Source: SHWC01 sp050173345
Lineage (GTDB): Bacteria; Pseudomonadota; Alphaproteobacteria; UBA828
Assembly: GCA_050173345.1 (NCBI GenBank)
Contig: JBFXKW010000007.1
Location: forward strand, 62,001-126,000
Direction of reading: 5' to 3'
Length of the DNA: 64,000 bases
A program made the position numbers and the translations under genes. The notes beneath the pieces are model-generated. The model saw only the letters and a program-made list of their open reading frames with translations, was not told the origin of the DNA and did not search any database. Shown here piece after piece: positions 32,406-41,320 of the stretch. Positions within the stretch are counted from its first letter, which is position 1, and the number at the start of each line of letters is the position of its first letter.

Positions 32406-33356
32406 TCAACCTCCCGCGCGCCTGCACCGCGCGGCGCGGTTCAGGCTGATGGTATGGAGTGCGAGGCCGAGCAGCATCAGGACGGCGCCGATCCAGATGA
32501 AGTAGTGGTGGCGCTCGCCGAACAGGAGCGCGCCCCAGCCGAAGCCGGCGAGCACGACGAGATAGTTGAACTGTGAGAAGAACACCGGCCCGGCCATGCG
32601 CACGATCTCGAAGAAGGAGACGTAGAACGCGGCGTTGAGAGCGGCGGTTGCCAGCACGGGCCAGAGCGCCGGCCCCGGCAGCGCATAGGCCTGGCCGCTC
32701 GCCAGCGCGACGACCGCCATGATCGCGGTGGTGGCGAGCACCATGCCGGCCGCCATGGCGACCGAGCTTGCCGCCGGCGGGCGCAGCAGGCTCGCGCTCA
32801 CGTTGGTCATGGCGAAGAAGACCGGCGCGAGGAAGGCGAGCAGCAGCCAGCCCACCATCTCGGGCGTCGGCAGGCTGACCTCCGGCACGGTGACGAGCAG
32901 CACGCCGCCGAGGCCGAGCGCGATGCCGGCAACGCTCAGGCCGCGGATCCGGTCGAGCCGGAACAGGATCGCGAGCAGGTAGGTGAAGAGCGGCGACAGC
33001 ACGACGACCAGCGTCACCAGCCCGGCCGGCAGCTTGGAGGCGAGGAAGGCGAGCAGCGAGATCGGCGCCGCGATGCCGAGAATGCCGATCACGACATAGG
33101 AGCGTAAGTGCGGCCAGCTCAGCCGCGGCAGCTCGCGGCGCACCAGCGCGACCACGCCGAGCGCCGCGCCGGCGACGACGAGATGCCAGAAGACGAAGCC
33201 GAAGGGCGGCGCGCCGGCGTCGGTCGCGATCTTGGTGAAGGAGAAGACCAGCGGGTAGATCAGGCCCGTGGCGACCACCAGGATGGTCGGCACGAGCGTC
33301 GGATGCGAGGCAGCGGTCTGCGGCGGCTGGCCCGGCTCGGGCGCGGCTTGGCTCAT
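32406..33356 (-). CDS. EamA/DMT family transporter (paralogue 2)
   Basis: 316 residues, ten membrane helices in two EamA repeats. Landmarks are YPLVFSFTKIATDAG, LLAFLASKLPAGLV, LSPLFTYLLAILF and FFSQFNYLVVLAGFGWG. Close relative of the transporter at 27771-28733. Its start is near that of the divergent glutamine synthetase-like gene (119 bases apart). An upstream ATG at 33416 is possible but adds an unconserved tail. Confidence 0.85.
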   Translation of the reverse strand: MSQAAPEPGQPPQTAASHPTLVPTILVVATGLIYPLVFSFTKIATDAGAPPFGFVFWHLVVAGAALGVVALVRRELPRLSWPHLRSYVVIGILGIAAPISLLAFLASKLPAGLVTLVVVLSPLFTYLLAILFRLDRIRGLSVAGIALGLGGVLLVTVPEVSLPTPEMVGWLLLAFLAPVFFAMTNVSASLLRPPAASSVAMAAGMVLATTAIMAVVALASGQAYALPGPALWPVLATAALNAAFYVSFFEIVRMAGPVFFSQFNYLVVLAGFGWGALLFGERHHYFIWIGAVLMLLGLALHTISLNRAARCRRAGG

Positions 33357-33475
33357 GCGGGTGAGGGCTCCGGTATGACGCGGCTTGTCAGGCGCGCCGG
33401 CGCCGGTATCTTGCATGGCCGACACCCGCGGCGTCCGCCCCCTGACGCGGCGGACCGTAGCAGAAGGGGCAACGG

Positions 33476-34822
33476 ATGACGACCGAGAGGCAATGGCCGG
33501 TGCGCTATGCCGGCGATGCTGCGCATGCGATGCGCTGGCTGCGGCAGGAGGGCGTCGAGCGGGTTCGGCTCGAGTGGGTCGACTTCAACGGCATCGCGCG
33601 CGGCAAGGCGTTCACGCTGAGCCAGTTCGAACGCGGGCTGGAGCGCGGCTTCCCGTTCTGCGCGACAGCGCTCGCCTTCGACATCAAGGCGAACGTCGTG
33701 CCCGGCACCGACCTTGCCGAGAGCATCGGCTATGCCGATTTCGTCGCGCTGCCCGATTTCGCCACCATGCGGCTCCTGAGGCACGAGAGCGCGACCGCGC
33801 AGGTGATGGCCGATCTTGTGTGGCCTGATCACCGCCCGGTCGAATGCGACCCGCGCTACGTGCTGAAGAAGGTGACGGCGGAGGCCGAGGCGCTCGGCTT
33901 TGCGCCGATGGCGGCGGCCGAGCTCGAATTCTACCTGCTCGACGACCAGCACCGCCTGGTCGACAAGGGCCGCCAGGCCTATTCGCTGCAAAAGCGCGCG
34001 CAATGGCTGGCGGAGGAGTACGCGATCCTCGACGCCGCGCGGGCGCATGGCGAGATCGAGGCGAGCCACTACGAGTACGGCCCCGGCCAGTTCGAGATCA
34101 ACATCCGCTATCGGGACATCCGCGGCGCGGCGGACGACGGCCACCTGTTCCGCGCCACGATCAAGGAGGCCGCGCTCGCCATCGGCCGGCGCGTCACCTT
34201 CATGGCCAAGCCGTTCGACAAGGTGACCGGCAATTCGTGCCATATCCACCTCTCGCTCGAGCGCGACGGCCGCAACGCCTTCGCCGACCGCAACGCGCCC
34301 GACCATCTGAGCCCGACTTGCCGGCACTTCGTCGGCGGCGTGCTGGCGCACATGAAGGAGCTGACCGCGATCTTTTTTCCGAACGCGAACTCCTACCGCC
34401 GGATCGTGCCGGGCCTGTTCGCGCCGATCTCGCTGGCTTGGGGCGTCGACAACCGCACGGCGGCGATCCGCATCATCAACGAGGTAGAGGCGGCGACGCG
34501 GGTCGAGCTGCGCGTCTGCGGCGGCGACGCCCACCTGCCGCTCGCCTTCGCCGCTTACCTGGCTGCCGGGCTCGACGGCATCCGCAACCGGATCGAGCCC
34601 GGCCCCGCGGCCGCGGGCGACCTCGACGTCGACGGCGCGGTCGAGCGGCTGCCCGACGATTGGGGCCGCGCGCTCGACGCCTTCGAGGCTTCGAGCTGGG
34701 TCAAGCAGGCGCTCGGCGCGGTGTTCGTGAAGAACTACGGCACCGTCAAGCGCCACGAATATGACGAATGGCGGCGCACCGTGACCGCGGAGGAGCGCGA
34801 CAGCTACATCGAGTGGCTGTGA
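33476..34822 (+). CDS. Glutamine synthetase family protein (GlnA/PuuA-like)
   Basis: 448 residues, full-length GS fold. The N-terminal beta-grasp carries VRLEWVDFNGIARGK; catalytic blocks include AAAELEFYLLD, HYEYGPGQFEIN, FMAKPFDKVTGNSCHIHLS and RRIVPGLFAPISLAWG. It lacks the adenylylated-Tyr context of GlnA and is more like gamma-glutamyl-amine ligases such as PuuA. Probably ligates glutamate to an amine rather than serving primary ammonia assimilation. AGAAGGGG precedes the ATG. The divergent EamA transporter could move its substrate. Confidence 0.87.
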   Translation: MTTERQWPVRYAGDAAHAMRWLRQEGVERVRLEWVDFNGIARGKAFTLSQFERGLERGFPFCATALAFDIKANVVPGTDLAESIGYADFVALPDFATMRLLRHESATAQVMADLVWPDHRPVECDPRYVLKKVTAEAEALGFAPMAAAELEFYLLDDQHRLVDKGRQAYSLQKRAQWLAEEYAILDAARAHGEIEASHYEYGPGQFEINIRYRDIRGAADDGHLFRATIKEAALAIGRRVTFMAKPFDKVTGNSCHIHLSLERDGRNAFADRNAPDHLSPTCRHFVGGVLAHMKELTAIFFPNANSYRRIVPGLFAPISLAWGVDNRTAAIRIINEVEAATRVELRVCGGDAHLPLAFAAYLAAGLDGIRNRIEPGPAAAGDLDVDGAVERLPDDWGRALDAFEASSWVKQALGAVFVKNYGTVKRHEYDEWRRTVTAEERDSYIEWL

Positions 34823-34986
34823 GCGGATAGCCGCCTGCCCGGGATACCCGGCACGGGCGGGTGTCTCGGCGGCGTCACGCGCATTTCGCGCCGCGGGGCG
34901 GGAAAGGGCTTCGCTGTTTCCGGGATATCGCGCATAACCTTGTCGTGCGGCTGCCGGCAGCGGCCGGCGAGGGCCCGAGGCGCGAC

Positions 34987-36765
34987 ATGCCCCACAACAC
35001 CGAACCTCTGATCACGACGATCGTCGTCGGCCTGGTGATCGCGTTCGTCCTCGGCGCGGTGGCCAACCGGCTGCGCATCTCGCCGCTGGTCGGCTATGTG
35101 CTGGCGGGGGTGGCGGTCGGCCCGCATACGCCGGGCTTCATCGCCGACCAGTGGCTCGCCTCGCAGCTCGCCGAGATCGGCGTGATCCTCCTGATGTTCG
35201 GCGTCGGCCTGCACTTCTCGCTGAAGGACCTGCTTTCGGTCCGCGCCATCGCGATTCCGGGCGCGCTCGCGCAGATCGCGGTCGCGACCCTGCTCGGACT
35301 CGGCGTCGCGCTCGCGATGGGCTGGCCGCTCGGCGCGGGCCTCGTCTTCGGCGTGGCGCTTTCGGTGGCGAGCACCGTCGTCCTGATGCGCGCGCTCGAC
35401 GAGCGCCGCCTGATCCAGACCGAGCGGGGCCGCATCGCGGTCGGCTGGCTCATCGTCGAGGACCTCGCCATGGTGCTCGCCCTCGTGCTGATGCCGGCGT
35501 TCGCCGCGCTCGGCGGCAAGACCGTGGAGGTCTCGGGCACGCTCATGCCGATCGAGGTGGGCGCCGGCAACGTCTTCCTGACGCTGCTCATCACGCTCGG
35601 CAAGGTGATCGCCTTCTTCGCTGTGATGCTGCTGGTCGGCCGGCGGGTGATCCCCTGGATCCTGCACTACATCGCGCATACCGGCTCGCGCGAGCTGTTC
35701 CGCCTCTCGGTGCTGGCGGTCGCGCTCGGCATCGCCTTCGGCGCGGCGCAGCTGTTCGACGTGTCGTTCGCGCTCGGCGCCTTCTTTGCCGGCATGATCC
35801 TGAGCGAATCCGAGCTCAGCCAGCGCGCGGCGCAGGAATCGCTGCCGCTGCGGGATGCCTTCGCGGTGCTCTTCTTCGTCTCGGTCGGCATGCTGATCGA
35901 CCCCGCGATCATCGTGCGCGACCCCGGGCCGGTGATCGCGACGGTGCTGATCATCGTGCTCGGCAAGTCGGTGGCGGCGTTCCTGATCGTGCGCGCGTTC
36001 GGCCATCCGCCTTCGACCGCGCTGCTGATCTCGGCGAGCCTCGCGCAGATCGGCGAGTTCTCGTTCATCTTCGTCGGCCTCGCGATCACGCTCGAGCTGA
36101 TCCCGGACTATGGCCGCGACTATGTGCTGACCGGCGCGATCGTCTCGATCCTGCTCAACCCGGTGCTCTTCCTCGCGGTCGACCGCTTCGGCCCGCGCCT
36201 CGAACGCGCCAAGGCGGCGGGCGAGGGCGCGGCGGCGGAGGAGGTCGAGGAGGAGAGCGCGCTGGTGCCGACCACGCTCAGCGGCCATGCGATCCTGGTC
36301 GGCTGCGGGCGGGTCGGCCGGGTGATCTGCGAGGGCTTGCGCGCCAGGGGCGCGTCCTTCCTCGTCATCGAGGAGCGCACCGAGGTCGCCGAGCGGCTGC
36401 GCGCGGGCGGCGTCGAGGTGCTGGTCGGCAACGCGGTCGAGGCGAGCGTGCTGCAGGCGGCCAATGTCGGCGGTGCGCGGCTGCTCCTGGTCGCGATCCC
36501 GAACGGCTTCGAGGCAGCCAACATCGTGACCGCGGCCAACGCGATGAACCCGGCGATCGAGACCGTGGTGCGGGTCCATTCGGACGACGAGGTGGAATAT
36601 CTGCGCCAGCGCGGCGCGCGCCATGTCGTGCTCGGCGAAACCGAGACCGCCATGGGCATGCTCGCCGCCGCGTTCAAGGCCGCCCCGGCCGAGGCGGCCG
36701 CGCCCAGCCCGGGCGGAGAGGATCAGCTCGTCGAGCCTGCGCCCGAGTCGGGACGATCCGCCTGA
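34987..36765 (+). CDS. ybaL: Monovalent cation:proton antiporter-2 with RCK domain, YbaL type
   Basis: 592 residues. Twelve to thirteen membrane helices (to about residue 400) open with PLITTIVVGLVIAFVLG and ANRLRISPLVGYVLAG, close to E. coli YbaL, and include GVILLMFGVGLHFSLKDL. A C-terminal TrkA-N/RCK_N nucleotide-binding domain (from about 425) has HAILVGCGRVGRVI. Family members are K+ or Na+/H+ antiporters gated by the cytoplasmic domain. The in-frame start at 34861 adds an unconserved extension. Confidence 0.9.
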   Translation: MPHNTEPLITTIVVGLVIAFVLGAVANRLRISPLVGYVLAGVAVGPHTPGFIADQWLASQLAEIGVILLMFGVGLHFSLKDLLSVRAIAIPGALAQIAVATLLGLGVALAMGWPLGAGLVFGVALSVASTVVLMRALDERRLIQTERGRIAVGWLIVEDLAMVLALVLMPAFAALGGKTVEVSGTLMPIEVGAGNVFLTLLITLGKVIAFFAVMLLVGRRVIPWILHYIAHTGSRELFRLSVLAVALGIAFGAAQLFDVSFALGAFFAGMILSESELSQRAAQESLPLRDAFAVLFFVSVGMLIDPAIIVRDPGPVIATVLIIVLGKSVAAFLIVRAFGHPPSTALLISASLAQIGEFSFIFVGLAITLELIPDYGRDYVLTGAIVSILLNPVLFLAVDRFGPRLERAKAAGEGAAAEEVEEESALVPTTLSGHAILVGCGRVGRVICEGLRARGASFLVIEERTEVAERLRAGGVEVLVGNAVEASVLQAANVGGARLLLVAIPNGFEAANIVTAANAMNPAIETVVRVHSDDEVEYLRQRGARHVVLGETETAMGMLAAAFKAAPAEAAAPSPGGEDQLVEPAPESGRSA

Positions 36766-36790
36766 CCGGGCGGGTCGGGGCGCGGGCGTC

Positions 36791-37216
36791 CTAGCGCTGG
36801 CGCTGGGCGTGCGCCAATCCGGCCCACCAGTCGGGCGCCGCGGCATCCCCATCGACCGCCGGGTCGTTGGACGGCAAGGCCGGCTCCACCGACTTCAGGT
36901 CGAGATAGAGCGCGAGCCCGTCGCCCGCGCGCACCAGGCGTTTCTTCGCCGGGCGCGGCAGCGGGATGCCTTCGGCGCGGCACAAGCGGATCAGGGCCGC
37001 CCCCAGGATCTCCGCGTTCAGCTTGAGTTCGCGTGTTTCCTTGGTACGTCTCGTCGACAGGCTGACCAGTCCGGTGATCCGCCCCTTGTCATCCTCGGTG
37101 ATCCGCACCGCGGAAACCGTGCCGTAGGGGAGCGTGCCGCGGTGCTCGATGAGGCTCGTCACGGCTTTGATGATTTCATTGGTCGAAAACGTGATCTGGC
37201 GATGTTCGGAAGGCAT
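36791..37216 (-). CDS. Conserved-looking hypothetical protein
   Basis: 141 residues, soluble. It has an N-terminal ITFSTNEIIKAVTSLIEHRG helix region, an ITEDDKGRITGLVSLS strand pair and an LRLCRAEGIPLP-like helix; no known domain recognised. The ATG at 37216 is preferred over 37240. A CtrA-like TTAA-N7-TAAA site lies about 59 bases upstream. Function unknown. Confidence 0.7.
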   Translation of the reverse strand: MPSEHRQITFSTNEIIKAVTSLIEHRGTLPYGTVSAVRITEDDKGRITGLVSLSTRRTKETRELKLNAEILGAALIRLCRAEGIPLPRPAKKRLVRAGDGLALYLDLKSVEPALPSNDPAVDGDAAAPDWWAGLAHAQRQR

Positions 37217-37274
37217 GGCGACCTCATGTGAGCAGGCCACGAAAATGCTTCACCGCGACGCTATCCGCGCCGGG

Positions 37275-37289
37275 TTAATGAAACGTAAA
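37275..37289. promoter_or_regulatory. CtrA-like half-perfect site
   Basis: TTAA, seven bases, then TAAA (consensus TTAA-N7-TTAA), in an unusually AT-rich intergenic stretch upstream of the minus-strand gene at 36791-37216. One mismatch and no second site, so a weak call. Confidence 0.25.
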
Positions 37290-37387
37290 CGCCCGCCATG
37301 CCTTTGAACGTAACCGATAAATCTCGCTCGCAGCCGATTGTAATCAATGCTCACTCAGGCACATGGATGGTATACGGCCGAGCGACG

Positions 37388-37966
37388 TTATTTGAGCCAA
37401 GTCTCCGACCAGGCGATGCAGGAGGTGCCCGAGGGGTGGCCGGCCATCTTGTCGGGGAAGGTCTTGCCCTTGGCCGCCTTGCCGTTGACGCTCAGCGTCG
37501 CGGTGCCGACCGGGGTCAGGCAGCTATAGACGCCCCACTGGCCGGTCATGTTGTTGTTCGGCTCGAGGCGCAGCATGTAAGGCTCGCTGGCGCTGGACCA
37601 GGTCATCACGATCTTGCCTTCCGCCGATTCGACCGTCTCGGTATAGGTCGAGCGGAGCTCGCCGCTGCGCGAGAAGCTCGCCTTGACGATCGGCAGGCTC
37701 TTGTCGGCGAAGGTCTTGGGGTGGAGCGTTTCTTCCAGGATCTGGATCCAGCGCGCGAAGCTCTCGCTGTCGGCATAGACCTTGATCTTGCCGTCGGTCG
37801 CGTCCGACTGGAGGAACAGCACGTGCCCCGGCCCGCCCGGCGAGATCAGCCCGCGCCAATGGGCGACGACCGTGGTGTCGGGCCCGTCCGCGCTCTCCTT
37901 AAGACGAATGAACGAGTTCTCGCCGGTGAACTGGACCTTGTTCGGGTCGATCGGCGTGAAGGTCAT
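37388..37966 (-). CDS. Hypothetical protein translated from within the end of the molybdoenzyme gene
   Basis: 192 residues, no signal peptide, no recognised domain; beta-rich (STYTETVESAEGKIVMTW, GQWGVYSCLTPVGTATL). The ATG at 37966 has an excellent ribosome-binding site (AAAGGAAACAGC) and lies 68 bases inside the preceding molybdopterin oxidoreductase gene, implying coupled translation. Context suggests a role near that enzyme's substrate, but this is speculative. Confidence 0.75.
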   Translation of the reverse strand: MTFTPIDPNKVQFTGENSFIRLKESADGPDTTVVAHWRGLISPGGPGHVLFLQSDATDGKIKVYADSESFARWIQILEETLHPKTFADKSLPIVKASFSRSGELRSTYTETVESAEGKIVMTWSSASEPYMLRLEPNNNMTGQWGVYSCLTPVGTATLSVNGKAAKGKTFPDKMAGHPSGTSCIAWSETWLK

Positions 37967-40079
37967 GCTGTTTCCTTTCTCCCTGTGACGGCGCGTCGGC
38001 GCGACGCACCCAGATGGCGTTGTCGTGGAACGCGGCGCCGCCGATCGGCGCGATGGCATCGGCCCCGGTCAGCGCGTTGGTGTTGATGCCCTCTTCGAAG
38101 GCGCCGTTCGGCATCACCCCCTCGACCACGATGACGCCGGGCTGCAGCCCATCGAACAGCTCGGCGTGCAGCACGACCGTGCCGCGCGCATTGCCGAGGC
38201 GGATGCGCGCGCCGTCCTCGATGCCGAGGTCGGCGGCGTCCTTCGGGTGGATCTTGGCGCGCGGCCGGCCTTCGCGCGACTGCGAGGTCGGCGTCTCGGT
38301 GAAGGAGGAGTTGAGCGTGTTGCGCGCCGGCGCCGTGATCAGGCGGAACGGCATCTCGTCGGTCGCCTTCTCGATCACGTCCCAATGGTCGGGCAGGGCC
38401 GGCATGTCCGGCGGCGCTTCCGAGAGGCCATAGGCGCGCGGCACGTATTGCTGCCAGTCCGCCTTGAAGTGGAACTTGCCGTCGGGGTGCGCGAAGCCCT
38501 TCAGATAGTGCGCGGTCTCGAAGTCCGGCTGCACCTCGATCCAGCGCTTCTCCTTGAGCGTCGCCGCGTCCGGATAGCCGGAGGCCTTCAATGTTTCGTC
38601 GATGATATCCCAGGCGCTCATCTCGAAGCCGCGATGCTCGGCGCCGAGGCGCTTGGCCAGCGCGCACACCACGTCGTGGTTGGTCCAGCACTCGCCCGGC
38701 GGCTCGACCAGCTTGGGCCCGAACATGACGTGCTGGTGCCCGCCGCCGGCATAGACGTCGTCGTGCTCGAGGAACATGGTCGCGGGCAGCACGATGTCGG
38801 CCACGGAAGCGGTGTCGGTCATGAACTGCTCGTGCACGCAGACGAACAAATCGTCGCGCGCGAAGCCCCGATGCACCTTGTTGAGGTCGGGCGCCACGCA
38901 CATCGGGTTGGTGTTCTGGATCAGCAGGCCGGTGACCGGCGGGCCGTGGCGCAGCGCCTCGGGCTCGCCGCACAGGATCGCGCCGATGCGCGACTGGTCG
39001 AGCCAGCGCACGCTCTCGTCTCTCGCGTCGAGCCCTTCGATCAGCGTGCGGTTCCAGGTGTAGATCGCCTCGTTGTTCTTGAATGCGCCGCCGCCTTCAT
39101 ATTGCCAGGCGCCGGTCACCGCGGCGATCGAGACCGCGGCGTGCATGTTGACCTGGCCGTTGCGGCTGCGCGTGAAGCCGAAGCCGACGCGGAAGAAGGT
39201 CCGCTTGTTGGTGCCGACCAGGTGGGCGAAGGCCTCGATCTCCGCGATGGAGAGTCCGGTGATCGCCGAGGCCCAGGCCGGCGTGCGCGTTTTCAGATGC
39301 GCTTCGAGCTCGCGCGGCGCGTCGGTGTATTTCTCGAGATAGTCCCAGTCGGCGTAGCCGTCGCGGAACAGCATGTGCATCACCGCGCAGGCGAGCGCGC
39401 CGTCGGTGCCCGGGCGGACGCACAGATGCATGTCGGCCTGCTGCACGGTCGCGTTCCGGTAGGGGTCGACCACCACGATCTTGGCGCCGCGCTCCTTGCG
39501 TGCGCGGGTCGCGTGGGTCATCACGTTGACCTGGGTGTTGACCGGGTTGGTGCCCCAGATCACCACCACGTCGGCGCTTCCCATCTCGCGCGGGTCGGTG
39601 CCCATCAGCTTGCCGGTGCCGGCCTCGAAGCCGAGCCAGGCCGGGTTGACGCAGATCGTGGTCCACCAGTTGGAATAGCGCTTGACGTTGCGTAAGCGCT
39701 CGATGCCCCAGAACATGAGCTGGCCCATGGTGCCGGCGAAGAAATAGGGCCAGATCGTCTCCGCGCCATATTGCCGCTCGCGCGCGAGGAACGCCTCGGC
39801 CACCCGGTCGAGCGCCTCGTCCCACGAGATGCGGGCGAACTGGCGCGAGCCCTTGGGGCCGGTGCGCAGCAAAGGGTGGAGCAGGCGGTCCGGGTGGTGG
39901 ATGCGCTCGGCGTAGCGGGCCACCTTGGCGCAGATCACGCCCGCGGTGTAGCTGTTGTCGTCCGCGCCGCGGATCCGCCCGATCCGGTCGCGGCCGAGCA
40001 CCTCCACCTCCAGCGCGCAGGTGGACGGGCAGTCATGCGGGCACGCGCTGTGACCGATCCGAGGGCTTCCGCTTGCCAT
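37899..40079 (-). CDS. Molybdopterin-dependent oxidoreductase (DMSO reductase superfamily)
   Basis: 726 residues. The N-terminal 4Fe-4S motif CPHDCPSTCAL with a fourth cysteine in GVICAK marks a formate-dehydrogenase/DMSO-reductase type enzyme; further blocks are WGTNPVNTQVNVM, VVVDPYRNATVQQADMHL, and NTNPMCVAPD. The C-terminal molydopterin dinucleotide-binding domain starts near residue 600. No Tat signal, so cytoplasmic. ATG 40079 is chosen; the upstream extension is Arg-rich and unconserved. The FNR-like box at 40144-40157 lies between this gene and the first stress-protein gene. Substrate unknown. Confidence 0.88.
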   Translation of the reverse strand: MASGSPRIGHSACPHDCPSTCALEVEVLGRDRIGRIRGADDNSYTAGVICAKVARYAERIHHPDRLLHPLLRTGPKGSRQFARISWDEALDRVAEAFLARERQYGAETIWPYFFAGTMGQLMFWGIERLRNVKRYSNWWTTICVNPAWLGFEAGTGKLMGTDPREMGSADVVVIWGTNPVNTQVNVMTHATRARKERGAKIVVVDPYRNATVQQADMHLCVRPGTDGALACAVMHMLFRDGYADWDYLEKYTDAPRELEAHLKTRTPAWASAITGLSIAEIEAFAHLVGTNKRTFFRVGFGFTRSRNGQVNMHAAVSIAAVTGAWQYEGGGAFKNNEAIYTWNRTLIEGLDARDESVRWLDQSRIGAILCGEPEALRHGPPVTGLLIQNTNPMCVAPDLNKVHRGFARDDLFVCVHEQFMTDTASVADIVLPATMFLEHDDVYAGGGHQHVMFGPKLVEPPGECWTNHDVVCALAKRLGAEHRGFEMSAWDIIDETLKASGYPDAATLKEKRWIEVQPDFETAHYLKGFAHPDGKFHFKADWQQYVPRAYGLSEAPPDMPALPDHWDVIEKATDEMPFRLITAPARNTLNSSFTETPTSQSREGRPRAKIHPKDAADLGIEDGARIRLGNARGTVVLHAELFDGLQPGVIVVEGVMPNGAFEEGINTNALTGADAIAPIGGAAFHDNAIWVRRADAPSQGERKQHDLHADRPEQGPVHRRELVHSS

Positions 40080-40143
40080 CCGACGTCGCCTCCTGTGGTG
40101 GGCCCGCACCATAACGGGGTTTCGCCGATTTTTCGATCGGTGC

Positions 40144-40157
40144 ATGATCCTGGTCAA
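40144..40157 (+). promoter_or_regulatory. FNR/FixK-like box upstream of the first universal stress protein gene
   Basis: ATGAT-CCTG-GTCAA, 9 of 10 defined bases of TTGAY-N4-RTCAA. It ends 61 bases before the ATG. A TAAAAT -10-like hexamer at 40176-40181 fits activation from about -40. It may also serve the divergent molybdoenzyme gene. Confidence 0.55.
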
Positions 40158-40218
40158 GGCTCGTCGCCATAACCCTAAAATCGGCGTGTCAATCGCTTCA
40201 CGGAAGGGAGAGCGCCTC

Positions 40219-40662
40219 ATGTTCAAACGGATCGTGTTGGCCTATGACGGTACGGATCACGCCAAGCGGGCCTTCGATGTGGCCGTGGAGCTCGCGGTCA
40301 AGTTCGGCTCGACGCTCGACATCCTCCATGTCGTGACCCACGGCCATGCGCCGGACGAGGTGGCGGCGTTCGCCCGCGCGGAGCAGGCCGGCGATCCCGA
40401 TCAGGTCGAGCTCGCCGCCGATGCGGCGAGCACGCTGGCGCCGATCGCCCAGCGCGCCAAGGCCAAGGGCATCAAGCAGGTCAACACCGTCCCGACGCGC
40501 GGCGACCCGGCCGATGAGGTGGTCAGCTACGTCAAGACCAGCGGCGCCGACCTCGTGGTGCTCGGCCGCCGCGGCTTGGGCCGGCTCGGCGGCATCCTGC
40601 ACGGCAGCGTCTCGGCCCAGATCGGCGGCGAGATCGACGCCGCGGTGCTGACGGTCAAGTAG
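40219..40662 (+). CDS. Universal stress protein A (first tandem copy)
   Basis: 147 residues, one UspA domain: MFKRIVLAYDGTDHAKRAF at the start, and an ATP-binding-type loop VLGRRGLGRLGGILHGSVS near the end. USP proteins accumulate under energy or oxygen limitation. Its FNR/FixK-like box and the molybdoenzyme neighbour suggest low-oxygen expression. GGGAGAG precedes the ATG. Identical length and layout to the next gene (tandem duplication). Confidence 0.92.
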   Translation: MFKRIVLAYDGTDHAKRAFDVAVELAVKFGSTLDILHVVTHGHAPDEVAAFARAEQAGDPDQVELAADAASTLAPIAQRAKAKGIKQVNTVPTRGDPADEVVSYVKTSGADLVVLGRRGLGRLGGILHGSVSAQIGGEIDAAVLTVK

Positions 40663-40679
40663 GGCCGGCCCGGCGGCGC

Positions 40680-40693
40680 ATGACCTAGATCAA
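40680..40693 (+). promoter_or_regulatory. FNR/FixK-like box upstream of the second universal stress protein gene
   Basis: ATGAC-CTAG-ATCAA, again 9 of 10 defined bases, ending 62 bases before the ATG at 40756. Same mismatch, same downstream GG and nearly the same spacing as the first copy. Confidence 0.6.
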
Positions 40694-40755
40694 GGCGGGA
40701 GCACGGCGGCCCTGAGACAGTGACGGCAATCATTCGTCCAATCTCGGGGTCGGCC

Positions 40756-41199
40756 ATGTTCCAACGAATCCTGCTCGCATACGACGGTTCCAGCCACGCC
40801 AAGCGCGCCTATGAGGTGGCGGTGGGCCTCGCGCTCAAGCTCGGCGCCCGGCTCGACATCGTGCAGGTGGTGGCGCACCAGCACGCGCCCGAGGCGGTCG
40901 CCGCCTTCGCCGAAGCCGAGCGCGCGGGCAACCCGGACCAGATCGAGCTCGCGCAATGCGCCGCGAACAGCCTGACTCCGCTGTGGAGCGAGGCGCGCTC
41001 GCGCGGCATCAAGGAGGTCAGCGGCGACGTGCTGCGCGGCGATCCCGCGCACGAGATCGTCTCCTATGCGCGGGCGACCGAGGCCGACCTGATCGTCATG
41101 GGCCGGCGCGGCCGCGGCCGCATCGAGGGGCTGGTGCTCGGCAGCGTCTCCTCGCACCTGACCAGCCACGCCGAATGCCCAGTGCTGACCGTGAAGTAG
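40756..41199 (+). CDS. Universal stress protein A (second tandem copy)
   Basis: 147 residues with the same layout as its upstream paralogue: MFQRILLAYDGSSHAKRAYE, VVAHQHAPEAVAAFAEAE and VMGRRGRGRIEGLVLGSVS. It has its own FNR/FixK-like box, so it is probably transcribed separately. A GTG at 40720 is a less likely start. A family-1 repeat pair follows. Confidence 0.92.
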   Translation: MFQRILLAYDGSSHAKRAYEVAVGLALKLGARLDIVQVVAHQHAPEAVAAFAEAERAGNPDQIELAQCAANSLTPLWSEARSRGIKEVSGDVLRGDPAHEIVSYARATEADLIVMGRRGRGRIEGLVLGSVSSHLTSHAECPVLTVK

Positions 41200-41231
41200 C
41201 AGCGGGCGCTCGATCGCGACTCCGTGCGGTT

Positions 41232-41302
41232 TCATGCTTCGACAGGCTCAGCATGAGGATTCTAAGTTTAGGCCTCATCCTGAGCCTGTCGAAGGATGAG
41301 GC
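41232..41302. repeat. Paired palindromic intergenic repeat, family 1 (copy c)
   Basis: Left arm 41232-41258 (GCTTCGACAGGCTCAGCATG core) and right arm 41272-41302 (CTCATCCTGAGCCTGTCGAAG core) in inverted orientation, after the second stress-protein gene. Confidence 0.85.
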
Positions 41303-41320
41303 CGGTCGCGCACGCCGCTT

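Noticed and set aside
37298..37430. Small plus-strand ORF in the AT-rich gap
   Set aside because: No ribosome-binding site or domain, and it runs antisense into the hypothetical gene at 37388-37966.
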